DNA of 64,000 bases from Apricaphanius iberus (GCA_028564705.1 JAPXFQ010002422.1:1302001-1366000); one strand, 5' to 3'; positions 32,604-44,600 are shown, counted from the stretch's first letter. Made by a program: numbers and translations. Notes: a model not told the origin generated them from the sequence alone.

Positions 32604-33443
32604 GTCACAGTGGTGCAAATGAAAGAACATTGTATACAATATATATTTTGGTTGTTTTAATTTAGATATAAACAAAATATGTCATACCAAAAATCCTTCT
32701 CATGTTTTAATTAAAAAGCGACCCAAAACTAAATTCTGACTGATCTATCTGCACTCTAACTTTTACTTCCCTTCCACAGATTCTCTATCAGATACAATTC
32801 TGGACTCGCCCCAAAACTTTAACATAACATGTCAAGTCAGAAAAGACACACTGATCCAATTAAAACATTACCTTAAGCTTAATCTACCAGGGATGTGAAT
32901 ATTTTATACTTACTTAGGAAAGTTAGTCTTCTGGAATTAACTGAAAAAGGTTTCCAATGACTTGATGCCTCTTAAGGTGAAGATTCTGTGGTTCAGAGTG
33001 TTCTTGGTCAAGATACTGACCCTCCTAGTTGTCCCTGATCTGCATAATGGTTTCTGAAGGTCTGTGTGTTTTTGTGTCTGAATGGCTGAATGTGAGTTGT
33101 ACTGTAAAGGGAGTCAATGAGACTAGGAAAAAAAAGGAAAAATTATGAACACAATCAATTTGAAACAGGCAGCTTGTTTATGCCCATAAAATAATTTACT
33201 GTCACATTTGAAAGTCACAAAGGCTGAAAGTAGCTTAATAAACCAGATGAGTCTCATTGGAACATTAAGTGCCTTATACTCTCGAACAGTTGGCATCAGG
33301 GTGCACATTTTACAGCAACCGTAGGAAGCGATAGTGGTATGGGGATGTGGAAAGTACTCTTTTATGTCTTCCTTTATGGTAATGGCTGCTGTCACTACAC
33401 CTTCCTAAAAATCAACTAAGGCAAGATAATATGATGTGGATTG
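32604..33443. other. Non-coding, nothing recognised
   Basis: No feature supported. Confidence 0.5.
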
Positions 33444-33727
33444 TTAAAGGAGACTTTTATGACAAATTTGTACTATTTAAAATAGGTCTATGAGTCCCAG
33501 AAAACAATTTTCTGAAGTTGTTGGCTGGAAATAGCTTGTAGGAAACAATAGTTACCAACCTGTATTTCCCTCTGTTTCAGCCCCTTGCAGATTGTGCTGT
33601 TTCTGCTGCTCATTACATATTACATGAGCTGATGTTAACTCAGCCACACCCAACGTTTCCAGAATCTTTGCTCACGGGAACCACTCACATAGTGAATGTT
33701 ACCACTGTGTGTGAAAGTTACAGACAT

Positions 33728-33990
33728 GGCTGCAGTAGTTCAGCCATACAAAAAAATTATTCAACCGTACAGATAAAAAAACAAAAAAAGTAGTTTAACC
33801 ATACAAAAAAAATGTAACCATACAAAAAATGATTCAATTATACAAAAAAATACCAGAAAAGTAGTTCAACCATACAAAAAAAATTTTACCATACAAAAAA
33901 TTATTCAATTATACAAAAAAATACCAAGAAAGTAGTTCAACCATACAAAAAATTAATTCACCCATAAAAAAAAAAGTAGTTTAAACCATA
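33728..33990. repeat. Tandem array of TTCAACCATACAAAAAA units with higher-order period
   Basis: Short units close to GTAGTTCAACCATACAAAAAA and ATTCAATTATACAAAAAA alternate. The block from 33795 to about 33867 is repeated nearly exactly from about 33867 to 33937 (both contain TTATACAAAAAAATACCA), a higher-order period near 70 bp. A-tract lengths vary, as slippage would give. No spacers, so not a CRISPR. Confidence 0.85.
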
Positions 33991-34450
33991 GATGTTTGAA
34001 CCAGAATCTGCTCCCGTATCAGGGGAATATCCTGAGAACCCAATACTCAGAGAATTCAGCAAGATACTTCTGAATGGTTATTGAAGAAGTGACTTAAAGT
34101 TAAAAGAATATATTTAACTGCCTACCTGGCAGTCTGATATCTTCATGAGATGCAGACTCTAAAGCTGCATCTCAGGACACTTCCAGCTCGATCTCGCTGA
34201 CTCCAGCTCTCTAGCACTGCGTAGACCTCGCTCTTTCAGCGCAGTACAGCTGCATATCCTCAGTCTTCCCCCGGGTTGTAGTAACTAAGATCGTCTGCTT
34301 GTCTTCCGCCCAGGAATTGGGTAACCCTTTGCGGTAGCAGGTCCTCAGTCTTCCCTGCCCTTACCGCCAGCATCTTACCATGAAAAATAAAATTCAACCC
34401 ATGCCTCTCTTCTGTTCTCTTCGACTGGGACCCGATGAAGTGTTTTGAGC
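33991..34450 (+). other. Possible LTR fragment
   Basis: The stretch is more GC-rich than its host element. It has CTCAGTCTTCC twice (34259 and 34346), an AATAAAA at 34386, then a pyrimidine-rich run and TGGGACCCGATGAAG. The order polyadenylation signal, short spacer, and a TGGG-type sequence resembles an LTR end and primer-binding site. No internal retroviral or retrotransposon domain is present. Confidence 0.25.
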
Positions 34451-34758
34451 TCTTTTAACCAGCCAAAAAATTGAGCATTTTAAGTGGAGCTTCAACATGG
34501 TACCTGGTGGGTGGAGACAGCGCTCTGAAGAAGTGTGGATATTCCAATATTCCAGCTTGTGACGTAGAAAGCCGGACAGATTTTGAACATCTCAATCAGA
34601 GACTGAATGCAGGATCAATTAAGAAACCCCTATCTCACTCAAAAAAGCATGGACGTTTTTTCTCTCCAGATTTTTATGCATGTATATGCACCAGAGACAC
34701 ACAATAACGCCCCAAATCCCAGGAAAAGTGATTTTTTTTCATAATATGTGTCCTTTAA

Positions 34759-35261
34759 AGTTTTGGTCAGATACCTCCAGCTGAGTTTCTGGTGAAAAAC
34801 AAATAAAAAGCAACCTGGGCAGATTCCAAATACTCCACAACCAAAATACAGCACTTACAGTAGGTCTATTTCACTACAAGCAATGAATAACCAATTTAAT
34901 CTGTCAGGTATTTAAAACAGTCACCATTAAAAAAAAAAGTCCTTTACATCTTTTAACAGCATAATGAGAACATTTTAAAGGTTAAAAATAACAGAAAAGA
35001 ACAAATAAGATCTTGCTAAAAAAAATCTATTTTATTATTTTAAAATTATTTTCCATTAATTTAAAATGGTGATCCAGTTTTTGTGTTTACAGCTTTGATG
35101 TGGTGGGTGGTTCAATGACTAACTTATTTTTTACTTCAGCTCTCTGTCTCCTCCTCTAAACACAGGAAGTAGACACCGTAATAACTGACAGCAAACGCAG
35201 CAGTCATGCTTCGATACATAAATGTATGATTGAATGAAATATACAATTTTCGTTTCTATAA
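34759..35261. other. Non-coding, nothing recognised
   Basis: AT-rich stretch between a MITE and an L2 LINE. Confidence 0.5.
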
Positions 35262-36653
35262 CACAACACACGGCCAATGGCTGCACTTTTTAACTGCATT
35301 TTAGGCATTAAATCCTGGATGGCAGAAAACTTTCTGCAGCTCAACCAGGACAAAACTGAGGTTTTAGTTATCGGTCCTGAGGCTCAGAGAGAAAAACTTT
35401 TACCAAAACTACAATCATTGTCTTTTAATTCTTCTTTACAAGTGAAGAACCTGGGTGTGATTTTTGACTCTGAGCTGACTTTTATCCCTCACATTAAAAA
35501 CATCACCAAAATAGGTTTTTATCACCTAAAGAACATCGCCAGAGTCCGCCCCATTCTCTCTCGGGCCAATACGGAGACGCTAATGCATGCTTTTATCACC
35601 AGTAGAATTGATTATTGTAATGCCCTGCTTTCTGGTCTTCCCAAAAAGACTACCTCAGGTTTACAGCTTCTACAGAATTCAGCAGCTCGTGTCCTGATGA
35701 AGACTAGGAGGCGGGAGCACATTACACCGGTCTTAGAATCACTGCATTGGCTCCCCGTATGTTTTAGGATCGATTTTAAGGTTCTTTTAATGGTTTTTAA
35801 GTGTCTTAATGGTCTTGGGCCTTCGTATCTGTCAGAAATGCTTTTACCGTATGAACCCTCGCGGTCTCTGCGCTCCTCTGGCAGCCGTCTCCTTGTCATC
35901 CCCAAAGTCAGGACACAGACTCATGGTGAGGCGTCTTTCCATTATTATGGCCCTCACCTCTGGAACAGGCTGCCAGAGGACCTCAGGGCCGCAGAGAACA
36001 TTAATGTTTTTAAGAGCAGACTCAAGACTCACCTTTTTAGCTTAGCCTTTAACTAATTATTATTTATTAATATATTTTTAATCGCTCAGCATGTTTTACC
36101 TGATTTAATTTTTAGTTCAGCTTTTAACTGTTTATTTATTAATCTGCTTTGCATTTTTATTATTTGTTTTACACTTATTGTTTTATACTTTATATACTTT
36201 ATATTTTATTAACTTTATATTTTAATGTATTTTAATCTTTCTTGCCAGTGTTTCCTCTCTGGGGGCCCCCTGCATCGGGGGCGGTGGTCGGCTGTGGCTG
36301 CCTGGGTGCCCCCCAGGTAGCGCTTGGGTGGAGGTGGGGGTACCAGCCCTCCCTCCTCTGGGCGCCCTGGGTCGGAGCCTTGGCTGCTGCTGTTGATCTG
36401 CTGCTGCTGATGCAGATGGCTCCCATGATGGCATTTCCTGGCTCATCTGTACTCAGCCCGCTTTTTGTAGCTTCTAAGTGTGTGTGTGAGTGAGTATGGC
36501 TGATGGGTTGGGTTGGGAGGGGGTTGTATTTGCACTGATGATTTTATTTTTGAAGGGGGGGTTGTGGGGTTATTTTAAATCTGTAAAGCACTTTGAGTAA
36601 CTTTCTTTGTTTGAAAAGCGCTTTATAAATAAAGTTTGATTTGATTTGATTTG
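35262..36653 (+). mobile_element. L2-type LINE, 3' half
   Basis: A 5'-truncated copy made of the end of ORF2 (to 36056) and a ~590-bp 3' UTR. The UTR has a GC-rich middle (36245-36420) and ends GTAAAGCACTTTGAG, GCGCTTTATAAATAAAG, then tandem TTTGA units (36635-36652), the usual L2 terminus. The GCGCT-TATA-AATAAA end is shared with the SINE tails in this window. The intact frame suggests a fairly recent insertion. Confidence 0.85.
35277..36056 (+). CDS. L2 ORF2 C-terminal part, intact frame
   Basis: The 259-codon frame starts inside the reverse transcriptase, just beyond the catalytic YADD. It shows FLQLNQDKTEVLVIGPE, VKNLGVIFDSELTF, FITSRIDYCNALLSGLPKK, LQNSAARVLMKTRRREHITP, VLESLHWLPVCFRIDFK and LWNRLPEDLRAAENINVFKS. 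This is the thumb and C-terminal region of L2/CR1 proteins in the normal order, with no stop or shift. The ATG at 35277 is incidental; the true ORF2 start and the endonuclease and palm domains are missing. It cannot act alone, and no promoter is evident. Confidence 0.85.
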   Translation: MAALFNCILGIKSWMAENFLQLNQDKTEVLVIGPEAQREKLLPKLQSLSFNSSLQVKNLGVIFDSELTFIPHIKNITKIGFYHLKNIARVRPILSRANTETLMHAFITSRIDYCNALLSGLPKKTTSGLQLLQNSAARVLMKTRRREHITPVLESLHWLPVCFRIDFKVLLMVFKCLNGLGPSYLSEMLLPYEPSRSLRSSGSRLLVIPKVRTQTHGEASFHYYGPHLWNRLPEDLRAAENINVFKSRLKTHLFSLAFN

Positions 36654-37151
36654 AAAACATTCAGAAATACTAATTAAAAACCTAAGTTTGTCCCACTGGA
36701 AAATTGCCTTCTCTAAGGAATTTCAATTATGATAAAACTGATACAACAGAGCTGAAAGCTCACAACTGAGCTCAAATAATCTTGTGAATAAGTTTATTTA
36801 TTTTTGTTACTCATTTCAGAAAGTGAAATTTATATATTATATCCATTCATTGAACATCGACTGGAATATAACATAATGAAACCCACAAATTCAGTGTCTT
36901 TAAAAAATTAGAATACTTTGAAAAAGGTTTGGCATATTCAAAGAAGTTTGAGTGGAGGGGAAAAATTTGGCAGGAAAACGTACACCAACAAGAGCAATTA
37001 ACTACAGCCTTCATATGATTTTGTCAAGCTATATGCATTCAGCACAGCTTCATGAGGAGCAGACTGAGCCACTGTGAGCAGTAGAACTCTAACCATACTA
37101 ATGTTGCATCCCTTTGGTTGAGGAACAGAAACGCTTTGTGAGGAGAAAAAT
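36654..37151. other. Non-coding, nothing recognised
   Basis: AT-rich, no feature. Confidence 0.5.
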
Positions 37152-38306
37152 AACTGAGCCCTCATTAATCAACCATACTTACTCACACATCTGTGCGTAT
37201 TTCATGCGTAGGAACAATTCTACGCATTATGTGGTATTTATCAATTTGTACTTAAGCATTGAAATGGTCCTATATATAAGTACACTTCTAGCTGTTCGTA
37301 TTCACAGCATCTAGTGTTAGAACGGAAGAGCTGTAACATTGAAACATTTGTACTTTGACAGAATATTTCTCTCAGCTGTTTAGTGTCTCCGCCAAGGAGC
37401 TCATTTTGACGCCTTTCTGTGTTTTAACAAAATAACTTAAAGATATTGACGGATTGAAATGTACCAAGAAATACACAAGTTAATTTGGGTGTTTATCGTG
37501 GATGGAGATCCTGTATCCTGTCACTCGCAATCTGCGCCCTCCGTGCCCAGACCCACATTATTTGTCACATCAAGCACTTCAGCTTAAAGGGATGTCGTTA
37601 CACTTATAAATAGAAGGTTCGTAAACTGTACTGTGACAACTAAATGGTCCTGCTTATCAGTAAAGCCGGTTGTTGCTTTTTTCTTGCGTACAGGCGGAGT
37701 TATTTATTTTATTATATCCCTCTTAGCTGATAGAGCCGAACAGCAGTGTTCGGGACTAATTTACGTTGTTTAATGGGTTCAAAGAAGTTAAGGATTTCCA
37801 CAGTAGTAATAAAAAAACAAACAAATTAAATGATTCTTTGCCACATTTTTTTCGGTCAGCAGCAGAAATATAGCAGCTGCTTGCTGAGTGGGTGTGGGTG
37901 GTAGATGAAGCACAGAAAACGCGGATAATATAGGGCAAAAACTATCGGTGTCGAAATTAATTTTTGTTAACAATGACATTTTTAAAAGTAATCATGAATA
38001 TTTGCCCCCCTACTTATGCTTCACCTTGATCTCAGTGTCACTGATATTCCTTTCTTCGCTTTCGTGGCCATTATTTTTGGCAACAACGAAAGTGGACTCT
38101 GTATACAAATGACTGTGAACGGCCACAGGCAAGTGGGTGCACACACGTGGGATTTATCGACAGCTGATTGTGAAGAAACATGCGTACGAGTGGTCAAGGC
38201 ACATTGTATGAATCAGACTTTTGACTGTTTCTACGGGAATTCTACATTTTAGTCGTAGGACAGAATATAGGACAGTTTCTACAGACGTTTGATAAATGAG
38301 GGCCCT
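37152..38306. mobile_element. DNA transposon with GGGCCCTCATTTATCAA ends
   Basis: The left end is AACTGAGCCCTCATTAATCAA (first 20 bases counted) and the minus strand of the right is CAGGGCCCTCATTTATCAAA. The shared core is GCCCTCATT-ATCAA. Internal arms are also loosely inverted (GTAGGAACAATTCTACG near the left, CGTAGAAAC on the right). No transposase and no clear target duplication, so the superfamily is open. The open frame at 38016-38252 has no known domain. Confidence 0.55.
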
Positions 38307-39891
38307 GGGCCTTCATTAATATTAATGTTTATTAACATTCATTAAGTCCATACACAACAGCGCTATGAGAAATTCATAGTAAAGTAAAAAGCTCATAACA
38401 CTAAAATTCAAGGAGAACTATTTCATCAGGTAAGACAACATATGGTTAGCTAGCTCATTTAAAATATGTAAAAAAAAAAAAAAAGGTTTACCCTGTCCCT
38501 TCAAAGAATCGGAATCAAGAATCGCTTGGAACAAACGCTGAAACAAGGAATCGGAATCAGAATCGTTAAAATTCAAACTGTGCCCAACCCTAACCTTGCT
38601 ACATGAAAAGCTTTCCTCTGTCACTTTCAGAAACACTTTAACATATATGCAAATGCTCAAGCTGCATTTAACAGGTGATCCTTAGAAAACGGGTACTCCT
38701 CTATAACTAATTACCGGTCTGTGCCAAACACTTAGAAAAATCAGGATTCTTTACTGCATGTAGTTTGAATGTGACATTATGATTATTAGAATTAAGCTAA
38801 TATGATATAATTGAATCCTATTGCCCCTGATTTGACTGGCAGGATAAACGATTGATTCAGAGCTTACATTAGAAAATTGACCATCACTGAATAGTATTTT
38901 GAATTTACAATGAAAAACTGTTTCTTCCCTGGCAGCCAGGCTTTGGATTTAAGCAAACATTGCAAGAAACAGTTAATTGATTGGCAAAGCTGTGATGAAA
39001 GATAAAACTCACTCCAATTATAATTCACTTTGTACTGGTTCAGCAAACACCACATTGAGAGTATGATCTCTCTGCTAAATACATTCTTATCAGTCCACGT
39101 TTTCCCCAGTATCTTCTGTTGATCTTTTTACTAAGTTAGCCACTTATAATGCAAAAACCATCATACTTGCTTAAATAAGTATGTCCGCATTCTATTAATA
39201 CATCAGGAAGGTGCTCTGTGTTTTAAACCAAAGTACCTATGAAATGTGATATCTAACGTTTTTGTTTTTTAACTGTTTGAGTGAGCCTGCGTGATATTTC
39301 TAAAGACATTGATAGGCTTAGGGATCTTAATCTGCATTCAATAGCTTTCTTGTCTTTAAGATTTACCAAATCTGAGTGAACTTCAGAGGGATTTGAGGGT
39401 GGATGTTGCAGCTGGGAGGAAGGATACAGATGTAGAGCAGTTGTTGCTTCCATGGAAGGTGACTCACAGCTCACACAGATCCCACACACCTTATATTAGA
39501 TCCACACACACACAAAAACAACAGAATTTAAAGCAACGGCTTTATTGCCGGATAATCTAGTGTAGAAATTCATAAAGGTATCATATAAAAGTACAGGACT
39601 GGTTTTATCTTGTATTTAGGGAGCAACTGCGCTGACTGCTGCTGAGAAATCTCCTTCCTGCTGTGTTGTGATTCACACCTGCTGGGGTCGGCTGGTAATT
39701 GGTGACTGAGAACATCATTGATTAGATTCTCACTATATCAATAGAGAATTGACTGGAATTCTGAAGTAATTAGAATCTAGATCAGTGAAAACTGAAAGGT
39801 GTGTCAGTTCGAGCAGATGTGGTGTTTAACTCCCAGGTGGTCGACTCATTCTCTGCATGATGTCCATGCTTTACTGCCCACTATAAGAACA
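38307..39891. other. Non-coding; candidate conserved stretch 38750-39060
   Basis: The 38750-39060 stretch has no repeat signature and is dense in AATTA/TTAATT and GATAA motifs (for example AACAGTTAATTGATTGGC), the look of vertebrate conserved non-coding sequence. This is only an impression; conservation cannot be judged from one sequence. Confidence 0.25.
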
Positions 39892-40229
39892 TACACTTAA
39901 TGGTCACTTTATTAGGTATACCTGTTCAATCGCTTGTTAGCACAAATAGTGACTCAGCCAATCAAATATCAGTGACATTTAGACATCCAGACGTCTTGAA
40001 GGTCAAACTTAACGTCAAAATAGTTAACAAAGGGAACTTAAGGAACTCTGAATGTATGCTGACTGTTCTGAGTATTTCAGAAATAACTCTTCTACTGGTA
40101 TTTGAATTCATATCCACCTCTCACGTTTACACAGAATGCTCCAAAACAAGAGAAAAAAATCCATGGAGTGGCGGCTGATTTGGCGAAAACGTCTTTTTGA
40201 AGTCTGCGACTTGAGGAACATGGTCAGAC

Positions 40230-41137
40230 TAGGGCTGGACGATATAGAGAAAGAGCATATTAATAAAAAAATAGTCATATTGATCGATATCGATAATTAG
40301 CGATAAAAATCACATAATGTAAAAAATATATTTTAAGTCCCTCCCCATTCATTTTGTTATTCTTCAATGAACTAATTTTAACTAAGAATTAAATTAATTA
40401 CATTTTCAAACACTTCTTTTTTTATCACAAGTAAGTTTGTAAGAAACAAACCAAGAGACCTGAGTAAACTCAGTAAATACAAAGAAAAGTAATATTATTA
40501 ACCATTATATATTATATATATATATATATATGCAGTATATATATATATCTTTAATCATGTTAGTAATTTTAATTAAAGGCTTATTTCAATGATTTTTAAT
40601 CTTTTAAACATTTTATGATACTTTATAATATTAATGGATGAAACCTTTGGTTTAGTTGGTCAATAAAGCTGATTCAAATTCACTTCAGCTCTTCAGCTGT
40701 GGGCTAAAGCTAAAGCTAACTAGCTACTCACCAGTGTTGATGGAGCCCAGAACAATGCAGCCCAGTCCAGTGAGAGTTGAAGCCAGCAGGTCTATCCAAC
40801 AACTGTTGTGTTTTTTAAAGAGTTTTTTTTTTGCTTCTATGGACTGGAAGCAGAACCGAGGGGAGATTTTAACAGCCACAGATGTTAGCAACGTGACGCG
40901 ACCTGGGTACGTTTCCTGTGTCTCTATAAGAGATTCGTAGCGAGCTGGGAGAGGGGAGTCCTGCTTAAAACAGCTGATCGTAGTTTTATATTTCGTTCAT
41001 TATTGGTACTCTCTGAATGCACACGTTAAACAGTTTTTTGTACGGCAGAACACAGAATGGGGGTTTGAAGCTAAACAATGGATGTAACGTTCTTAATCCA
41101 CCTCAGAAGGTGATTTAAATAAAATCGAAACCAAGTC
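40230..41137. mobile_element. hAT element, left end kept, right end lost
   Basis: TAGGGCTGGACGATATAGAG at 40230 is a typical fish hAT left end, followed by ATATCGATAATTAGCGATA. The expected right end (ending CCAGCCCTA) and the second copy of the flanking GGTCAGAC were not found, so the right boundary given is only the edge of the next element. A TA microsatellite lies at 40505-40548. Confidence 0.55.
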
Positions 41138-41140
41138 TAA

Positions 41141-41727
41141 GGCTACGTCCACACTAAGCCGGATAATGCCTTAAACGTATAATTATTTAGTCTACACCCC
41201 CCTATCGTCCACACTAACCCGGCGTCGTTTAAGGTCTGTGGCCGGACAGCTATTAGCCGGGTAAGAGAGCCGTATGAATCTTAATTCAACGGCTAAGCGA
41301 CCTAGTGTGGACAGCTTCCCCGGATAACGAAAGGAAGTGGCGTCAATGATTGCTGCGTCAATAACAAAACGACACTACAGACAAAGTCAACAGCGAAGAG
41401 TAATAAATCGATCTCGTCGTCTGTCCACACCAAAACTCTCTCTTCTTCTGAGCAGCTATTGTTCTCTTCGGTTAACGGGAGAAGGAGATATGTACTGTGC
41501 TGTAGAGCTTCTTGTATATATTATGTAGGCGCTGGCGTCACGTAGATTATACGCGTGTTCCGTTCGTCTTTTCGCGCATGCCCAGTATTTGCACAGGTCG
41601 GTATGGGATTGCGCAATGATAGGACCTTAAACGGACCTTAAACGGGGCGTAAATGCTCGTGTTGAGTGGATAACATTAGGCGTCTAACTCCCCGAATAAC
41701 CTTATCCGGCTTTGTGTGGACGTAGCC
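41141..41727. mobile_element. PIF/Harbinger-type MITE
   Basis: TAA duplication (41138-41140 and 41728-41730). The inverted ends are GGCTACGTCCACACTAAGCC and, minus strand of the right, GGCTACGTCCACACAAAGCC, extended by GGATAA. The motif CGTCCACACTAACCCGG recurs at 41207 and TAGTGTGGACAGC at 41302, giving several subterminal copies of the end motif. No transposase is encoded. Confidence 0.87.
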
Positions 41728-42824
41728 TAAGTGTACTCCAGTGTGGGAAAAGTATGATGGGGTAGAAAGCAAAACTAACACAAGCAACTGTTAGGTCTGC
41801 AGTTGTGCTTAGAATGGACACATTGCTTTACCCATGTTAAACAGCAGAATCTAATGGGGATAATATGGTGGGATGAATGGTGTTAAGCATTATTTTCTTG
41901 TATTTAAAAGACCATAGGATTCTAGGCAGCATGGATGAGGGCTGCGCCACAGCCCAGCATGCCTCTTTAATTCTACAATCCCAGCTGCATGATCTGAATG
42001 CTCACACAGCAACATTCTCAGCAGATCACCTTGTATGATGTGAAAGGATAAAGAGAGTGAAAAATGGGAGGCTCTTTTTAACTGTGATTTTAAAAGTTGC
42101 TCGTGAAGCAGATGAACAACAGCCACAAAAAACCACATCAGGTACCACTCTTGTCAGCTCAGAACCGGAACCTGAAGCTACAATTGGCACAGGCCTGATC
42201 CAATGAGTATTAATTTCAGCTGTACCATTCAAATTATGGAGTCCAGATTTGACAGCATGAAAGCATGGATCCATCATGTCTTGTTCTAAAAGTTCAGACT
42301 ACATGTGGTTTACAGAGTCCGAGGAACACTTTAGGCACCTTAGAACCATTCAAGCACTGTTTTAACACCATAGCCTACTTAAATATCACTGCTGACAATG
42401 TACATCCCTTTATGACCACAGTATACGGTTCTTCTCATGGCTACTTCCAACAAAATGTTGCACAGTGTTACAAAGCTGTAATCATCTCAAATTGGTTTCT
42501 TGAACACAACAATGAACTACCTATGCTTCACTGACTTCTGCAGTTACCAGACCAGTAAAGCCCATTTGGGATCTGGCGAAACAGATTCTCATCATGGAAC
42601 TGCAGTTGACAAATCTGCTGCAACTATGTGATACTTTCATGTCTAGATCGACTGAAATCAAAGAGGAAGGTTTATGACACCTTCCTGCCTCTGTTACACA
42701 GAAAATTGAAGGCATATTGAAGGTAACAACTAGTCCAACAATTATCAACATGGAGTACCTTATAAAGTGGCTGGTGAGTGTAAGGTATAACTGTTTAAAT
42801 GGAAGGTAATTTACAAAACAGATA

Positions 42825-44430
42825 CAGACGTGGACAAAATTGTTGGTACCCTTCATTAATTCAAAGAAAAACTCATAATGGTCAGAGAAATAACTTTAAT
42901 CTGACAAAAGTAATAATAAATAAAAATTATATAAATGTTGACCAGTGAAAGTCAGACATTGCTTGTCATCCATGCTTCAACGGAATTATTTAAAAAATAA
43001 ATGCATGAAACAGGCCTGGACAAAAATGATGGTACCCCTAGAAAAGAATGAAAATAATGTGACCAAAGGGACATGTTAATCCAAGGTATGTCCACTAATC
43101 AGCGTCCTAGGTGTCTACAATCCTGTAATCACTCAATGGGCCTATATATAGGACTCCAGGTAGTAACTGTGTTGTTTGGTGACGTGGTGTGTACCACACT
43201 CAATATAAACCAGAGGAATGAAAGGAAAGAGTTGTCTCAGGAGATGAGAAAGAAAATCATAGACAAGCATGTTAACTGTAAAGGCTATAAGACCATCTCC
43301 AAGCAGCTAGATGTTTCTGTGACTACAGCTGCACATGTCATTCAGTAATGTACGATCCATGGGACTGTAGCCAACCTCCCTGGACGTGGCTGCAGGAGGA
43401 AAATTGATGACAGATCAAAGAGACGGATAATCCAAATGGTAACAAAAGAGCCTAGAAAGACTTCAAAATAGATCCAAGCTGAACTTTATGCTCAAGGAAC
43501 ATCCGTGTCAGATCGGAACATCCTTCGCTGTTTGAGCCAAAGAGGGCTAAATGGGAGACGAACAAGGAGAGGACAAATCATTAAAAAAAAAAGACTGGAG
43601 TATGCCAAACTACATGCTGACGAGCCACAAAGCTTCTGGGAGAATGTCCTGTGGACAGATGAGACAAAAATTTAACTTTTTGCCAAGGCACATCAGCTCT
43701 ATGTTCACAGACGGAAAAATGAAGCATATCTAGAAAAGAACACGGTCCCTACTGTGAAACATGGGGAAGGCTCGGTTATGTTCTGGGGCTGATTTGCTGC
43801 ATCTGACACAGGGTGTCTTGAATCTGTGCAGGGTAAAATGAAATCTCAAGACTATCAGGGGATTCTAGAGAGAAATGTGCTGGCCAGTGTCAGAAAGCAT
43901 GGTCTCAGTCGCAGGTCACGGGTCTTACAACAGGAAAATGACCCAAAACACACAGCTAAAAACACCCAAGAAGGGCTAAGAGGAAAACACTGGCCTTCTA
44001 TGAGCCCTGATCTCAATCCTATTGAGCATCTTTGGAAGGAGCTGAAACGTGCTGTCTGGAAAAGGCGCCCTTCAAACCGGAAACAACTAGAACAGTTTGC
44101 TCATGAGGAGTGGGCCAAAATACCTGCTGAGAGGTGCAGAAGTCTCATTGACAGTTACAGGAATCATTTGATTGCAGTGATTGCCTCAAAAGGTTGTGCA
44201 ACCAAATATTAAGTTGTGGGTACCATCATTTTTGTCCAGGCCTGTTTCATGCATTTATTTTTTAAATAATTCCGTTGAAGCATGGATGAAAAGCAATGTC
44301 TGACTTTCATTGGTCAACATTTATATAATTTTTATTTATTATTACTTTTGTCAGATTAAGGTTATTTCTGTGACCATTATGAGTTTTTCTTTGATTTGAT
44401 GAAGGGTACCAACAATTTTGTCCACGTCTG
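42825..44430 (+). mobile_element. Near-complete Tc1-like transposon of the IR/DR type
   Basis: Flanked by TA (42823-42824 and 44431-44432). The 213-bp inverted repeats (42825-43037 and 44218-44430) differ at about ten positions. Each holds two related motifs: an outer CAGACGTGGACAAAATTG and an inner CAGGCCTGGACAAAAATG (43011 and, inverted, 44227-44244). This outer-plus-inner layout is the IR/DR arrangement of Sleeping Beauty-like elements. The 1606-bp length is normal for the group. Confidence 0.93.
43073..44212 (+). pseudogene. Tc1 transposase with four stop codons
   Basis: One unbroken frame runs from the paired helix-turn-helix region (ELSQEMRKKIIDKHVN, GYKTISKQLDVSVTTAAHVI) through the DDE domain to the end at SKGCATKY. 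In-frame stops are TAA 43346, TAG 43469, TAA 43673 and TGA 43790; I see no frameshift. The first catalytic Asp is in LWTDETK (43658). The second catalytic position reads Glu (43934, in QQENDPKH). The third, Glu, is in LNPIEHLW (44024). Only 29 residues separate the last two, not the usual 34, so about five codons were lost in frame. The ATG at 43073 is the first in frame, but the conserved start is nearer 43190. Confidence 0.92.
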
Positions 44431-44432
44431 TA

Positions 44433-44600
44433 TTAAAAAAAATTGGTTTGTAAAAAAAAGGAATAGCCTAAGAAAAAATGATAAAATGGTAGTTATTCCC
44501 TTTTAAATTAATAGTTTTAGTCATTGTAATCAACTGCTACAAGAGCCATATCTGGCTCCACACAACCTGCATCTTCCAAACCATAACTTCCACATACAAA
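44433..44600. other. Short spacer
   Basis: AT-rich, no feature. Confidence 0.5.

Larger units (their letters stand above)
33448..34754. mobile_element. TTAA-flanked MITE expanded by internal repeats
   Basis: TTAA at 33444-33447 and 34755-34758. The ends are AGGAGACTTTTATGACAAAT on the left and, minus strand of the right, AGGACACATATTATGAAAAA. The left arm to about 33727 and the right arm from about 34480 look like one element; between them lie an AT-rich tandem array (33728-33990) and a different, GC-richer segment (33991-34450), probably later additions. The superfamily (piggyBac or Kolobok) is not settled. Confidence 0.65.
39894..42780 (+). mobile_element. Tc1-like transposon relic holding two later insertions
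   Basis: TA-flanked ends: CACTTAATGGTCACTTTATT on the left and, minus strand of the right, CACTCACCAGCCACTTTATA. The left segment (to 40229) carries CTGAGTATTTCAGAAATAAC, part of a helix-turn-helix coding region. The right segment (from about 42130) carries CATGAAAGCATGGATCCATC and TTTATGACCACAGTATACGG, the DDE-domain part, ending at 42780. In between are a hAT piece (40230) and a Harbinger MITE (41141). All frames are broken. It ends only 44 bp from the next Tc1 element. Confidence 0.75.

Noticed and set aside
33728..33990. CRISPR-like regular repeat
   Set aside because: Units are directly abutting with no unique spacers, in a vertebrate intron; it is a tandem repeat.
35612..36045. Additional frames on both strands within the L2 3' half
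   Set aside because: Shadows of the intact 259-codon ORF2 frame.
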